Shown: in pieces, positions 20,741 through 29,202 of the stretch
Position numbering within the stretch: position 1 is the first letter of the stretch
Layout: each line of letters opens with the position of its first letter
Assembly (NCBI RefSeq): GCF_963853665.1
Contig: NZ_OY970459.1
Span: forward strand, 124,001-188,000
Length of the DNA: 64,000 nucleotides
From: Mycobacterium decipiens
GTDB taxonomy: Bacteria > Actinomycetota > Actinomycetes > Mycobacteriales > Mycobacteriaceae
Reading direction: 5' to 3'
The notes under the pieces: generated by a model
Told to the model about the DNA's origin: nothing
The model's input: the letters and a program-made list of their open reading frames with translations, nothing else
Database searches by the model: none
Made by a program: the position numbers and the translations under genes

Positions 20741-21913
20741 ATGCACGACAGCGTCTTCGATCTGTTGACCGAGAAACGGCTTCGGGGTCGTAACACGATC
20801 AAGTGGAACCATTTCGGGCCCGATGTGGTGCCACTGTGGGTGGCGGAGATGGACTATCCCACGGCACCGGCGGTACTCGACGGGGTACGGGCGTGCGTCG
20901 AGAACGAGGAGTTCGGGTACCCACCCTTCGGCGAGGACACCTTGCTGAGGGCGACTGCGGACTGGTGCCGACAACGGTACGGTTGGTGCGTCCAACCCGA
21001 ATGGATCCGCGTCGTTCCGGATGTCCTCAAGGGGATGGAAGTCGTCGTCGAATTCCTTACCCGGCCGGAGAGCCCGGTTGCGTTGCCGGTTCCGGCCTAC
21101 ATGCCGTTCTTCGACGTCTTGCAAGTGACCGGCCGCCAGCGAATGGAAATCCCGACGGTGCAGCAAGATTCGGGACGTTACCTGCTGGACCTGGACGCTC
21201 TCGAGGCCGCGTTCGTCCGTGGTGCCGGATCGGTGATCCTCTGTAATCCGAACAACCCGCTGGGCACCGCCTTCGCCGAAGCTGAGCTGGCCGCGATCGT
21301 GGATATCGCGGCCAGCCACGGCGCTCGGGTGATCGCGGACGAGATCTGGGGACCGGTGGTGTACCGATCGCGCCATATTGCCGCCGCCTCGGTGTCGGAG
21401 GCGGCCGCAGAAACTGTGGTCACGTTGGTGTCGGCTTCCAAGGGCTGGAACTTGCCGGGCCTGATGTGCGCTCAGGTAGTCCTGTCCAACCGCCGTGATG
21501 CCGCCGACTGGGACCGGATAAACATGCTGCACCGCCTGGGCGCATCCACCGTCGGTATTCGCGCGAACATCGCCGCCTACGACCATGGCGCGCCGTGGCT
21601 GGACGAGCTGCTCACCTATCTGCGGGCAAACCGCGACCATCTGGCGCGGGCGCTGCCGGAGTCAGCTCCCGGGGTGAAGGTCAACGCCCCGGAGGGCACC
21701 TATCTTTCGTGGGTCGATTTCCGTGCGCTCAAGCTGCCGTCCGAACCGGCGGAATATCTGCTGTCGAAGGCGAAGGTGGCGCTGTCCCCCGGCATTCCGT
21801 TCGGCGCCGCGGTGGGGTCTGGATTTGCGCGGCTGAACTTCGCCACCACCCGCGCAATCCTTGACCGGGCGATCGAGGCGATTGGGGCCGCGGTACGAGA
21901 AATCGTCGACTGA
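20741..21913 (+). CDS. PLP aminotransferase / C-S beta-lyase, PatB/MalY type (Rv0075-like)
   Basis: Protein of 390 aa in fold-type I. Seen: the N-terminal NTIKWNHFGPDVVPLWVAEMDY typical of PatB/MalY cystathionine beta-lyases, the NPNNPLGTAF cofactor-binding segment, and the PLP lysine in LVSASKGWNLPGL. Family members cleave C-S bonds of cystathionine or cysteine conjugates, giving pyruvate, ammonia and a thiol. It starts at the base after the Rv0074-like stop, so the two are co-translated and may act in sequence. Confidence 0.92.
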   Translation: MHDSVFDLLTEKRLRGRNTIKWNHFGPDVVPLWVAEMDYPTAPAVLDGVRACVENEEFGYPPFGEDTLLRATADWCRQRYGWCVQPEWIRVVPDVLKGMEVVVEFLTRPESPVALPVPAYMPFFDVLQVTGRQRMEIPTVQQDSGRYLLDLDALEAAFVRGAGSVILCNPNNPLGTAFAEAELAAIVDIAASHGARVIADEIWGPVVYRSRHIAAASVSEAAAETVVTLVSASKGWNLPGLMCAQVVLSNRRDAADWDRINMLHRLGASTVGIRANIAAYDHGAPWLDELLTYLRANRDHLARALPESAPGVKVNAPEGTYLSWVDFRALKLPSEPAEYLLSKAKVALSPGIPFGAAVGSGFARLNFATTRAILDRAIEAIGAAVREIVD

Positions 21914-21924
21914 GCCTGTCGGAT

Positions 21925-22305
21925 TCACACCGCTGCGGCGTTTTGGGTCAGGCTGAAGAAGATGTAGGCCAGGCAGATGAGGAAGTTCAGTGCAACGAGA
22001 ATCAAGCCCGCACAGATGAGCGAGCACGTGGCTCGGCGTCGCAGCCGCTGGAACTTCACGACGCGCTTTTCATGGTCCAGCCGGGTCGCGATTAGTGCGA
22101 AATTGACGTCGGTCCATTCGTCGTCGGTGGCCGGAGCGCCCGACAGCATCTCCTGAAGGCGCTGCGGCGGGGTTTCGACGCCGACGAGCGAGAACCGCCG
22201 GCTCAGCCGCCGCGCCTCCCTGCGGCCAAGAAGCTGACCCCGCATTTGTAATGAATGCGAGAGCTTCCTTCGTTCGTCGCCCCAGGGGTTGGACGGGGTC
22301 GTCAC
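21925..22305 (-). CDS. Small membrane protein (Rv0076c-like)
   Basis: Protein of 126 aa, with a charged N-terminal half (DERRKLSHSLQMRGQLLGRREARRLS is split by a short linker from an acidic stretch) and one hydrophobic segment near residues 93-119 (LICAGLILVALNFLICLAYIF), so a C-terminally anchored protein. GTG start at 22305. Position matches Mtb Rv0076c between Rv0075 and Rv0077c. Function unknown. It ends 12 bases after the convergent aminotransferase. Confidence 0.85.
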   Translation of the reverse strand: MTTPSNPWGDERRKLSHSLQMRGQLLGRREARRLSRRFSLVGVETPPQRLQEMLSGAPATDDEWTDVNFALIATRLDHEKRVVKFQRLRRRATCSLICAGLILVALNFLICLAYIFFSLTQNAAAV

Positions 22306-22412
22306 AGCGGCATTCTAATTCGCGCGGGCATACAATCGGGAGTGCCTTGCCAAATTCTTGGTCCCAATATCCTTGGCAGAGCGCCCGTTCTGCGCCCTAT
22401 ACCGGTGCTTAG

Positions 22413-23243
22413 TTACGTGCGCACCGCGACAGCGGACAGCAGATCGGCGAGCCGGTCCGGCCGATCCAGCATCGAGAATGTCCGCGCTCCCTCGATCACC
22501 TCGAGATGGGCGTGCGGGATGGTGGCGGCGAGCCGTTCGCCGTCCTCGAGTGCGAAGAACACGTCGTCCGCCGACCACGCGATGAGCGCGGCCTTGTCGA
22601 ACTCAGGCAGCCGCGCGGCGACCGCGGTGGTGACTTCCCTACGCAGCGACAGCGTGAGCTGACGCAGGTCTTCGGCGATCGCCGGGTCGGATAGTGCCGG
22701 TCGAACCCAGCTCCGGGTGAGAGGGTCGATGTCCTGGTGTGACAGGCCCTCATAGGCGCGTTTGCGCGCCGCCGGTGCCCGCATGGTCTGCATCGCGGCC
22801 CGGAACAGGGTTGTCGACTTCGCTGCCAGGATCACCGGCTTGAGAATCGGCGGCGGAAAGTGCTCGAATGCGTCGCAACTCGTGAGAACGAGGGCGCCGA
22901 GCCGTTCGGGATGGTGCACCGCGACCAGCTGGGTGACGACCCCACCGGTGTCGTTGCCAACCAGCACCACATCCTCAAGGTCCAGGGCGGCAAGTACCTC
23001 GGCGACGATGCCGGCGACGCCGCCGATGGTTTGGTCGGCTCCGGGGCGCAGCGGTTCGGGATGCGCGCCCAGCGGCCAGGTCGGGGCGATGCAGCGCAAG
23101 CCTCGACCGGCGAGTTGCTCGCTGACCTGGCGCCATAGTTGGCCGCCCATCAGGTAGCCATGCACGAACACGACAGGTCTGCCGCTTTCGGGTCCGGTTG
23201 CTTCGTAATGGATGGTTCCGGCACTAATGTCGATCGTCGACAT
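22413..23243 (-). CDS. Alpha/beta hydrolase (Rv0077c-like)
   Basis: Protein of 276 aa, alpha/beta-hydrolase fold. The oxyanion region VFVHGYLMGG and the nucleophile elbow VGNDTGG, with Asp instead of Ser, place it near haloalkane dehalogenases and epoxide hydrolases. A second Asp lies in AWSADDVF. The loop that normally carries the catalytic His (GHF) reads ARTF here, so the usual triad is incomplete. ATG 23243 follows AAGGGG at eight bases; a GTG at 23252 would add three residues. Divergent from the tetR gene; in Mtb the Rv0078 regulator is reported to repress Rv0077c. Confidence 0.9.
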   Translation of the reverse strand: MSTIDISAGTIHYEATGPESGRPVVFVHGYLMGGQLWRQVSEQLAGRGLRCIAPTWPLGAHPEPLRPGADQTIGGVAGIVAEVLAALDLEDVVLVGNDTGGVVTQLVAVHHPERLGALVLTSCDAFEHFPPPILKPVILAAKSTTLFRAAMQTMRAPAARKRAYEGLSHQDIDPLTRSWVRPALSDPAIAEDLRQLTLSLRREVTTAVAARLPEFDKAALIAWSADDVFFALEDGERLAATIPHAHLEVIEGARTFSMLDRPDRLADLLSAVAVRT

Positions 23244-23282
23244 GGAGGGCACCCCTTCGAGTACATTTACAAGCAGGCTGCC

Positions 23283-23293
23283 GGTAACTTACC
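23283..23293. promoter_or_regulatory. Candidate operator between the Rv0077c-like and Rv0078-like genes
   Basis: GGTAACTTACC, a perfect 5+1+5 palindrome, 10 bases before the tetR ATG. A wider pair, TACAA and TTGTA, brackets it. Placement between divergent genes suggests a site for the TetR protein encoded next to it. Confidence 0.6.
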
Positions 23294-23303
23294 AACAGGT
23301 TGT

Positions 23304-23909
23304 ATGGAAATCAAGAGACGCACCCAGGAAGAGCGCTCCGCGGCTACCCGCGAGGCGCTGATCACCGCCGCCCGCAAGCTGTGGGGCAGCCGGGGCTATG
23401 CGGAGGTGGGGACGCCGGAGATCGCCACGGAGGCGGGGGTCACTCGGGGGGCGATGTACCACCAATTCGCCGATAAGGCGGCGCTGTTTCGGGAAGTCGT
23501 GGAGGTGGTGGAGCAAGATGTGATGGCCCGGATGGCCACCTTGGTCGCCGCGTCGCGGGCGACGACCCCCGCCGATGCGATTCGGGCCGCCGTCGACGCC
23601 TGGCTCGAGGCGTCCGGGAATCCGGAGGTGCGTCAGCTCATCCTGCTGGACGCACCCGCCGTGCTGGGTTGGGCCGGCTTTCGCGACGTCGCCCAGCGCT
23701 ACAGCCTGGGCATGACCGAGCAGTTGATTACCGAGGCCATTCGGGCCGGCCAGTTGCCTCGGCAACCGGTGCGGCCGCTGGCCCACGTGCTGATCGGCGC
23801 CCTCGACGAGGCGGCCATGGTCATCGCCACCGCCGACGACCCCAAGCGCGCCCGCCGGGACATCAGGCAAGTGCTGCGCCTGCTCATCGACGGGATGCTG
23901 ACCACCTAG
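23304..23909 (+). CDS. TetR-family regulator (Rv0078-like)
   Basis: Protein of 201 aa. The DNA-binding domain is at about residues 10-60 (REALITAARKLWGSRGYAEV, then VTRGAMYHQFADKAALF) and is followed by a typical TetR ligand domain (VRQLILLDAPAVLGW). ATG 23304 gives the Mtb-like N-terminus MEIKRRTQEERSAATRE; the frame is open further upstream but runs into the divergent hydrolase promoter. Expected to repress the hydrolase and itself. Confidence 0.93.
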   Translation: MEIKRRTQEERSAATREALITAARKLWGSRGYAEVGTPEIATEAGVTRGAMYHQFADKAALFREVVEVVEQDVMARMATLVAASRATTPADAIRAAVDAWLEASGNPEVRQLILLDAPAVLGWAGFRDVAQRYSLGMTEQLITEAIRAGQLPRQPVRPLAHVLIGALDEAAMVIATADDPKRARRDIRQVLRLLIDGMLTT

Positions 23910-23947
23910 ACCTTGGCGGGACGCGTAAGGGGCTCAAGAGGCTCCGA

Positions 23948-24898
23948 TCAATTCGCCGAGTCGGGTGCGGTGAGTTGCGGGTAATGCTGGCTTAAATCGT
24001 GCAGGTACCGCGGGGCGGCCTGGGTGGCGACGTCGAGGAAACAACGCATGCTCGGCGCGCGATTGGAGGTGCGCCACGCCAGGGCCAGCGGGCGGTGCGG
24101 AAGCGGCCCGTGTAAGGGGATGAACCGCACGCCCTTTCGGTTGAGGTTGATGAACGAGGTTGGCAGCAAGGTGATTCCCGCTCCGGACGCCACCAGCGCG
24201 AGAATCGTTTGGATACGCGGCACTTCGTCGACGATGGGCGGATCGAGATCGTGCTGGCGGAACAGCTCGACGACGTCGGCGTAGGTGGTGGCTGCCGCGG
24301 CTCGAGTCCACAGGATGATCGGTTGATCGCCAAGCAGCGACGGCGCGATCCGCTCCTGCTCGGCGAGTGCATCGTCCTCGCAAACGACGGCGGCAAGCGG
24401 GTCGTCGATGAGCGTCTGGATGGTCAGCGACGGCTCGTCGACGGGTCCGCGCAAGAACCCGACATCGAGGCGGTGTTCGATCAGTTGCGTCACCTGCTCG
24501 GCGGTGCCCAGTTCGGCGAGCTCGAGTTTGACGCCGGGATACCGTCGGCGATGTGCGCGCATGATGTAGGACAGCACGCCGTCCACCGCGGCCTGCAGTG
24601 CACCGATGCGAAGATGACCGAGATGACCGGTGGCGGCCCGGCGGGCGGCGGCAAAGGCCCGGTCGGCGTGGGTGAGCGCTAGCCGCGCCTCCTCGAACAA
24701 GGCAGTGCCGGCGTCGGTGAGTTCGATCGGGCGCCGGGACCGATCGATGAGTTCGACTCCCAGCTGCCGTTCGAGCTTCTGGATCTGCTGACTCAGCGGT
24801 GGTTGGGCGATGTGGAGTCGCTCGGCCGCGCGACCGAAGTGCCGCTCCTCGGCGACGGTTACGAAGTAGCGCAGCAGGCGCAACTCCGGATCAGTCAT
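23948..24898 (-). CDS. LysR-family transcriptional regulator
   Basis: Protein of 316 aa. N-terminal winged helix-turn-helix at residues 1-60 (LRLLRYFVTVAEERHFGRAAERLHIAQPPLSQQIQKLE) with the co-inducer-binding domain after residue 90. LysR proteins of this BenM/CatR-like type usually activate an adjacent divergent catabolic operon when a pathway intermediate binds. Here the divergent operon is the UGSC / CoA-transferase / dehydrogenase set beginning at 25003. Its ATG lies within the palindrome at 24896-24912, which suggests autoregulation. Confidence 0.95.
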   Translation of the reverse strand: MTDPELRLLRYFVTVAEERHFGRAAERLHIAQPPLSQQIQKLERQLGVELIDRSRRPIELTDAGTALFEEARLALTHADRAFAAARRAATGHLGHLRIGALQAAVDGVLSYIMRAHRRRYPGVKLELAELGTAEQVTQLIEHRLDVGFLRGPVDEPSLTIQTLIDDPLAAVVCEDDALAEQERIAPSLLGDQPIILWTRAAAATTYADVVELFRQHDLDPPIVDEVPRIQTILALVASGAGITLLPTSFINLNRKGVRFIPLHGPLPHRPLALAWRTSNRAPSMRCFLDVATQAAPRYLHDLSQHYPQLTAPDSAN

Positions 24899-24912
24899 AT
24901 CTACAGGATATG
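24896..24912. promoter_or_regulatory. LysR-type operator candidate
   Basis: CATATC-TACAG-GATATG, perfect 6-bp arms with a 5-bp spacer, and consistent with the T-N11-A LysR rule. It overlaps the lysR start codon and is about 90 bases upstream of the catabolic operon. Confidence 0.7.
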
Positions 24913-25002
24913 AAAGCTGTCTGAATATGTCTTGGACTATGAAGATGCTGGGAACTTACGGTTGTCGCAACGGTGAGCAAACCGACCGAGAAAGGCAACC
25001 AG

Positions 25003-26118
25003 ATGATCGCTGTGACCGCTGAAGAATTTGATCTCGTCGAGCACTACTTCGATCAGCCGTGGAGCGACGGGTTACCCGTGGTGCCGCCCACACCGGAACG
25101 CGTCGCCGCCGTTTTGGACGTGTTGGGCGGACACCCGAAGGAACTTGTGGCGCGGATTCCGCCGCGGTGGGGGAGCCTGACCCGAGAACTCCTCGCCGTC
25201 AACATGGTGATGGCCGGGTGCAAACCCGAGTATGCCCCCGTCGTGCGAGCGGCCATCCTTGCCCTGGCCGATGCGCGGTTCAACCTCAATGGGATTCAGG
25301 CCACCACTCATGTCGTCTCGCCCCTGATCGTGGTGAACGGTCCCATTGCCCGCCAGATCGGGATGAACGCCGGCGGCAATGTATTCGGCTCGGGCAACCG
25401 CGCCAACGCCACCATCGGACGTGCGGTTCGGTTGATCCTGCTCAGCGTCGGCGGTGGGATTCCGGGCGAATTGGACAAGAGCACGCTGGGTCATCCCGGC
25501 AAGTACACATTCTGCATCGCCGAGAACGAAGCAGCCAGCCCGTGGGCTCCCTATCACGTCGAGCACGGATACGCACCAGACGACAGCACGGTCCTGGTGA
25601 TCGGGGCCGAAGCCCCGCACAGCGTCACCAACCACATTTCCGATGACCCGCAAGGGATTCTGGACTCCATCGCGTCGGCGATGAGCACCATCGCCCACAA
25701 CAACGCGGTGCTCGGCGGTTCCTGCACGGTCGTCATCGGGGTGGAGCATGCGCGCACCATCGCCTCGTTTGGTTGGAGCCGCGACGACGTCCGTCGCTAC
25801 CTGTGGTTCAACGGCACCAACGACTGGGACGAGGTGAGCTACGGCAATCGCTATGCGCCCCCGGGGGCACACACCTACAACCGCAACCTGCCCAAGTGGT
25901 ACCCGCGTCAGTCGGGCAGGCAGCTGCCAATCGTGTTCACTCCCGACGACATTCACCTGTTCGTCGCGGGCGGAGCCGCCGGCCGGTTCTCGGCGTTCCT
26001 GCCCGGGTGGAGCGCCGCCACCACGCCGGTGCTGCGCGCGATCGAGGAGGACCACATCGACGCCGTGGCAAACGGCGCCCGCGAGCTTGACTGTTCCGAT
26101 GGCGCCTGCCGGCTCTGA
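25003..26118 (+). CDS. Conserved protein associated with UGSC-family protein
   Basis: Protein of 371 aa without a named catalytic domain that I recognise. It contains conserved-looking segments WSDGLPVVPPTPERV near the N-terminus, GNVFGSGNRANATIGRA, GHPGKYTFCIAEN and a Cys-containing C-terminus (ELDCSDGACRL). No signal or membrane segment. ATG 25003 has GAAAGG eight bases before it; an upstream GTG (24973) would add 10 residues. I recall proteins of this type encoded next to UGSC proteins, as here, where only 38 bases separate them. Probably one functional unit with the next gene; chemistry unknown. Confidence 0.8.
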   Translation: MIAVTAEEFDLVEHYFDQPWSDGLPVVPPTPERVAAVLDVLGGHPKELVARIPPRWGSLTRELLAVNMVMAGCKPEYAPVVRAAILALADARFNLNGIQATTHVVSPLIVVNGPIARQIGMNAGGNVFGSGNRANATIGRAVRLILLSVGGGIPGELDKSTLGHPGKYTFCIAENEAASPWAPYHVEHGYAPDDSTVLVIGAEAPHSVTNHISDDPQGILDSIASAMSTIAHNNAVLGGSCTVVIGVEHARTIASFGWSRDDVRRYLWFNGTNDWDEVSYGNRYAPPGAHTYNRNLPKWYPRQSGRQLPIVFTPDDIHLFVAGGAAGRFSAFLPGWSAATTPVLRAIEEDHIDAVANGARELDCSDGACRL

Positions 26119-26156
26119 GAACCGATCACCAGAAATTTCGCAAAGGAGAGACAGCG

Positions 26157-26729
26157 ATGACCGATTTTGTCTATGACCCGTGCGGTGTGGTCGATGTTCA
26201 GGCCATTCCCCCCGCTCCTCGACCCAGCGGTGTCGAGGGCCTGCGCCTGGGCGTGCTGAGCAACACCAAATGGAACGCCGCCAAGTTGTTGCGTGCCACG
26301 GTGCGGGAGTTGGCCGACCGCGGACTGACCTTCGCCGCGGTCACCTACTACGACAAGCACCACTTTTCCTCGGACGCCAGTCCCGAGCTGATCGGTCAGA
26401 TCGCCGCCGAGAACGACATCGCACTCACCGCGATCGGCGACTGTGGCTCATGTTGCTCGGCGTGTGTCAACGACGCGGTGCGTCTGGAAGCCGCTGGGCT
26501 GCCGACGGTTGCGATCGTGACAACGGAGTTCGAGCATGAGGCTCGATTGCAGCGCGAGTCGCGGGGCATGGTCGGTCTGGAACCCGCGGTGGCCACCCAT
26601 CCCATCAGCAGCCTGACCCTCGAACAGCTCGACGGCCGCGCCGCCGAGATTGCCCCCCAGGCACACCGGATCTGGTTCGGTGCCGGCGCTGCCGCAAACG
26701 GACACGCGTTCGAGGTCACGTCCAGATGA
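26157..26729 (+). CDS. UGSC-family protein (cysteine form of a selenoprotein family)
   Basis: Protein of 190 aa. The key motif GDCGSCCSACVND contains C96-G97-S98-C99, equivalent to the U-G-S-C motif that named this family; the first position is selenocysteine in some bacteria and is an ordinary TGT cysteine codon here. Three further cysteines (9, 100 and 103) are present, so a redox or thiol-based mechanism is likely, but no reaction is established to my knowledge. A strong AAAGGAGAG ribosome site precedes ATG 26157. Its stop overlaps the CoA-transferase start (ATGA), so it is part of the operon. Confidence 0.85.
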   Translation: MTDFVYDPCGVVDVQAIPPAPRPSGVEGLRLGVLSNTKWNAAKLLRATVRELADRGLTFAAVTYYDKHHFSSDASPELIGQIAAENDIALTAIGDCGSCCSACVNDAVRLEAAGLPTVAIVTTEFEHEARLQRESRGMVGLEPAVATHPISSLTLEQLDGRAAEIAPQAHRIWFGAGAAANGHAFEVTSR

Positions 26730-27904
26730 CGAATCCCGATACACCACATCCGCTTTCGTCTTTGATGGTGGTCGACTTCTCTCGGGTACTCGCCGGGCCG
26801 TTCTGCACGATGACGCTTGGCGATCTCGGTGCCGAGATCGTCAAGGTCGAACGACCGGGCGGTGATGACACCAGGGCCTGGGGCCCGCCGTTCGTCGACG
26901 ATGAAAGCACCTACTACCTCGGCGTCAATCGCAACAAGCGCAGCATCATGCTCGATCTCCGCGAGGCCGAGGACCTGCGGACGGCGAGGACTCTGGCCGA
27001 GCGCGCCGACGTGCTGGTGGAAAACTTTCGCCCAGGAACCATGGCGCGCTTTGGCCTGGATGAGCCCACGATGCGCCGGGTCAACCCCGCCCTGATCTAC
27101 TGCAGCATCTCGGCGTTCGGGCCGGCCGAGGGCCGCGAACTGGCCGGCTATGACTTGCTGGTCCAGGCGCTAGGCGGGTTGATGAGTCTCACCGGGTCGG
27201 ATTCGCAGACCCCAACCAAGGTCGGGGCGGCCCTCGTCGATGTCCTCGCGGGCCTGTTCGCCACGGTTGGCATCCTGGCGGCGCTGCGCGAGCGCGACCG
27301 GTCCGGGTGCGGTCAACACGTCGAGATCAACCTGCTGTCGGCACTGCTGTCCGCCCTGGCAAATCAGTCCGCCAGTTATGTTCTGGCCGGCGAGATCCCG
27401 CGCGCGGTGGGCAACGGACATGCCAGTATCGCCCCCTACGACACGTACGCCACCGGCCAGGGAACGATCGTGCTGGCGGTAGGCAACGACAAGCAGTTCG
27501 GCCTGCTCTGCGATGTCCTTGGCATTCCCGACCTGCCACGGGATTCGCGATTCCGCACCAATGAACTGCGGGTGCACAACCGAGCGCTGCTGCGTGAGTA
27601 CTTGGAACGCGCGTTGGCGCCCAACTCCGCGAAGTACTGGTCGCGGATCCTGCCCGAGTTCGGGGTTCCCGCCGGTGCGGTCAACGACGTCGCCGAGGCC
27701 TTCGCCCTTGCCGAGCAGCTAGGTCTGCACCCGATCCGCAACACCGAAGATGGTGCGCGGCGACTCGGTCGCCAGGTGGCCAGCCCGATCAATCTGTCCG
27801 CCACACCGGTGACCTACCGCACCAGGGCACCACGGCTGGGTGAACACGGCGCCGCCATCCGTAGCTGGCTCACCACGCTCAAGGCGGGACGCAGAACGGC
27901 GTGA
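26726..27904 (+). CDS. Class III CoA-transferase (CaiB/BaiF family)
   Basis: Protein of 392 aa. Typical features: SSLMVVDFSRVLAGPFCTM, LGAEIVKVERPGGDDTR, the NRNKRSIMLDLR segment, LVENFRPGTM and AGYDLLVQALGGLMSLTG, with the family's catalytic Asp expected in the last region. Such enzymes move CoA between carboxylic acids. Close relatives include succinate:glutarate and succinate:dicarboxylate CoA-transferases. Paired with a glutaryl-CoA-dehydrogenase-like gene, a role in activating glutarate or a similar acid is a reasonable inference. Translationally coupled to the UGSC gene. Confidence 0.92.
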   Translation: MTNPDTPHPLSSLMVVDFSRVLAGPFCTMTLGDLGAEIVKVERPGGDDTRAWGPPFVDDESTYYLGVNRNKRSIMLDLREAEDLRTARTLAERADVLVENFRPGTMARFGLDEPTMRRVNPALIYCSISAFGPAEGRELAGYDLLVQALGGLMSLTGSDSQTPTKVGAALVDVLAGLFATVGILAALRERDRSGCGQHVEINLLSALLSALANQSASYVLAGEIPRAVGNGHASIAPYDTYATGQGTIVLAVGNDKQFGLLCDVLGIPDLPRDSRFRTNELRVHNRALLREYLERALAPNSAKYWSRILPEFGVPAGAVNDVAEAFALAEQLGLHPIRNTEDGARRLGRQVASPINLSATPVTYRTRAPRLGEHGAAIRSWLTTLKAGRRTA

Positions 27905-27917
27905 CAAGGAGTATTAG

Positions 27918-29117
27918 ATGACCACCACCACCAACGCAAAGTCGGATGTCGGGTTGGCGCCTAGTGCGCGCGACTTTCTGGCGATCGAAGGCAGTTTGTC
28001 CGACGAAGAGCGGCTGATTCGGGATACCGTTCGCTTCTTTGTCCGCCGCGATCTACTGCCGCAGCTGCCCGACGCCTACGCCCGGGGGCAGCTTCCCGGC
28101 GGATTCCCCACCGCTGCAGGCCAACTCGGTCTGCTCGGGATGCACTTGCAGGGCTATGGATGTCCGGGGATGAGTGCGGTGTCCTACGGGTTGGCGTGCA
28201 TGGAGCTCGAGGCCGGGGATAGCGGCTTGCGCAGCTTCGTTTCGGTGCAGGGATCGCTGGCCATGTTCGCCATCTGGCGGTACGGAAGTGAACGGCAGAA
28301 GCAAACCTGGTTGCACCCCATGAGTCAAGGTGCGGCCATCGGGTGCTTCGGACTCACCGAGCCCGACGCCGGCAGCGACCCGTCCGGTATGCGAACCGCC
28401 GCGCGGTTTGAGGATGGCCAGTGGGTGCTCAACGGAGCCAAGATGTGGATCACCAACGGCGACATCGCCGATGTGGCGGTGGTCTGGGCGAGAACCTCGG
28501 ACGGAGTCCGAGGATTTGTGGTGCCGCGCAACACGTCCGGCTTCATCACCCGCAAAATCAAACACAAGCTGTCCCTTCGGGCGTCGACGACCGCCGAGCT
28601 GGTTTTTCAGGATTGCCGGCTTCCGTTCGAAGCGATGCTGCCCGAGGCGACCGGTCTGCGAGCACCCCTGTCGTGTCTCACCGAAGCCCGATTCGGCATC
28701 ATTTGGGGGGCGGTCGGGGCCGCGCGGGCTTGCTATGAGGCCGCACTCGACTACGCCGGCACGCGGACGCAGTTCGGGCGTCCGATCGCGGGATTCCAGC
28801 TCACCCAACGCAAGCTTGTCGAGATGCTGACCGATGTCAACAACTCCTATCTGCTGGCCCTGCACCTGGGCCGGCTCAAGGACGCCGGCCGGCTCCACCC
28901 GGAACACGTCAGCTTCGGCAAGCTGCACAACGTGCAAAAGGCACTGGATGTGGCCCGCATCGCGCGAACCATTCTGGGCGCCAACGGAATCACCCTGGAG
29001 TACCCGGTCATGCGGCACATGGCCAATCTCGAATCGGTACTGACCTACGAAGGAACCAGCGAGGTGCACACCCTCGTCGTCGGCCAGGCCATCACCGGCC
29101 TGGCGGCGTTTCACTGA
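27918..29117 (+). CDS. Acyl-CoA dehydrogenase, glutaryl-CoA dehydrogenase-like
   Basis: Protein of 399 aa. FAD-site motifs FGLTEPDAGSDPSGM and WITNGDIADVAVVWA, ARFGIIWGAVGAARACYE and the C-terminal LTYEGTSEVHTLVVGQAITG, where the Glu of YEGT is the catalytic base as in glutaryl-CoA dehydrogenase. GCDH-type enzymes oxidise and decarboxylate glutaryl-CoA to crotonyl-CoA. It begins 13 bases after the CoA-transferase with an AAGGAG site and is the last gene of the LysR-controlled operon. Confidence 0.93.
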   Translation: MTTTTNAKSDVGLAPSARDFLAIEGSLSDEERLIRDTVRFFVRRDLLPQLPDAYARGQLPGGFPTAAGQLGLLGMHLQGYGCPGMSAVSYGLACMELEAGDSGLRSFVSVQGSLAMFAIWRYGSERQKQTWLHPMSQGAAIGCFGLTEPDAGSDPSGMRTAARFEDGQWVLNGAKMWITNGDIADVAVVWARTSDGVRGFVVPRNTSGFITRKIKHKLSLRASTTAELVFQDCRLPFEAMLPEATGLRAPLSCLTEARFGIIWGAVGAARACYEAALDYAGTRTQFGRPIAGFQLTQRKLVEMLTDVNNSYLLALHLGRLKDAGRLHPEHVSFGKLHNVQKALDVARIARTILGANGITLEYPVMRHMANLESVLTYEGTSEVHTLVVGQAITGLAAFH

Positions 29118-29202
29118 CCGGCCGCTACGCGCGAAGTGCCCACAGATGTGCGTCCCGTAGGCTGTCGTGGTCTATGGACCAATACGGCGGCGAGGTCGAG
29201 TC

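Noticed and set aside
20135..21640. 501-codon minus-strand frame
   Set aside because: Spans the antisense of two well-supported genes (Rv0074-like and Rv0075-like).
26439..26475. Possible selenocysteine codon in the UGSC protein
   Set aside because: The position is TGT, not TGA, and no in-frame TGA occurs before the stop.
28053..29114. 353-codon minus-strand frame
   Set aside because: Antisense of the acyl-CoA dehydrogenase.
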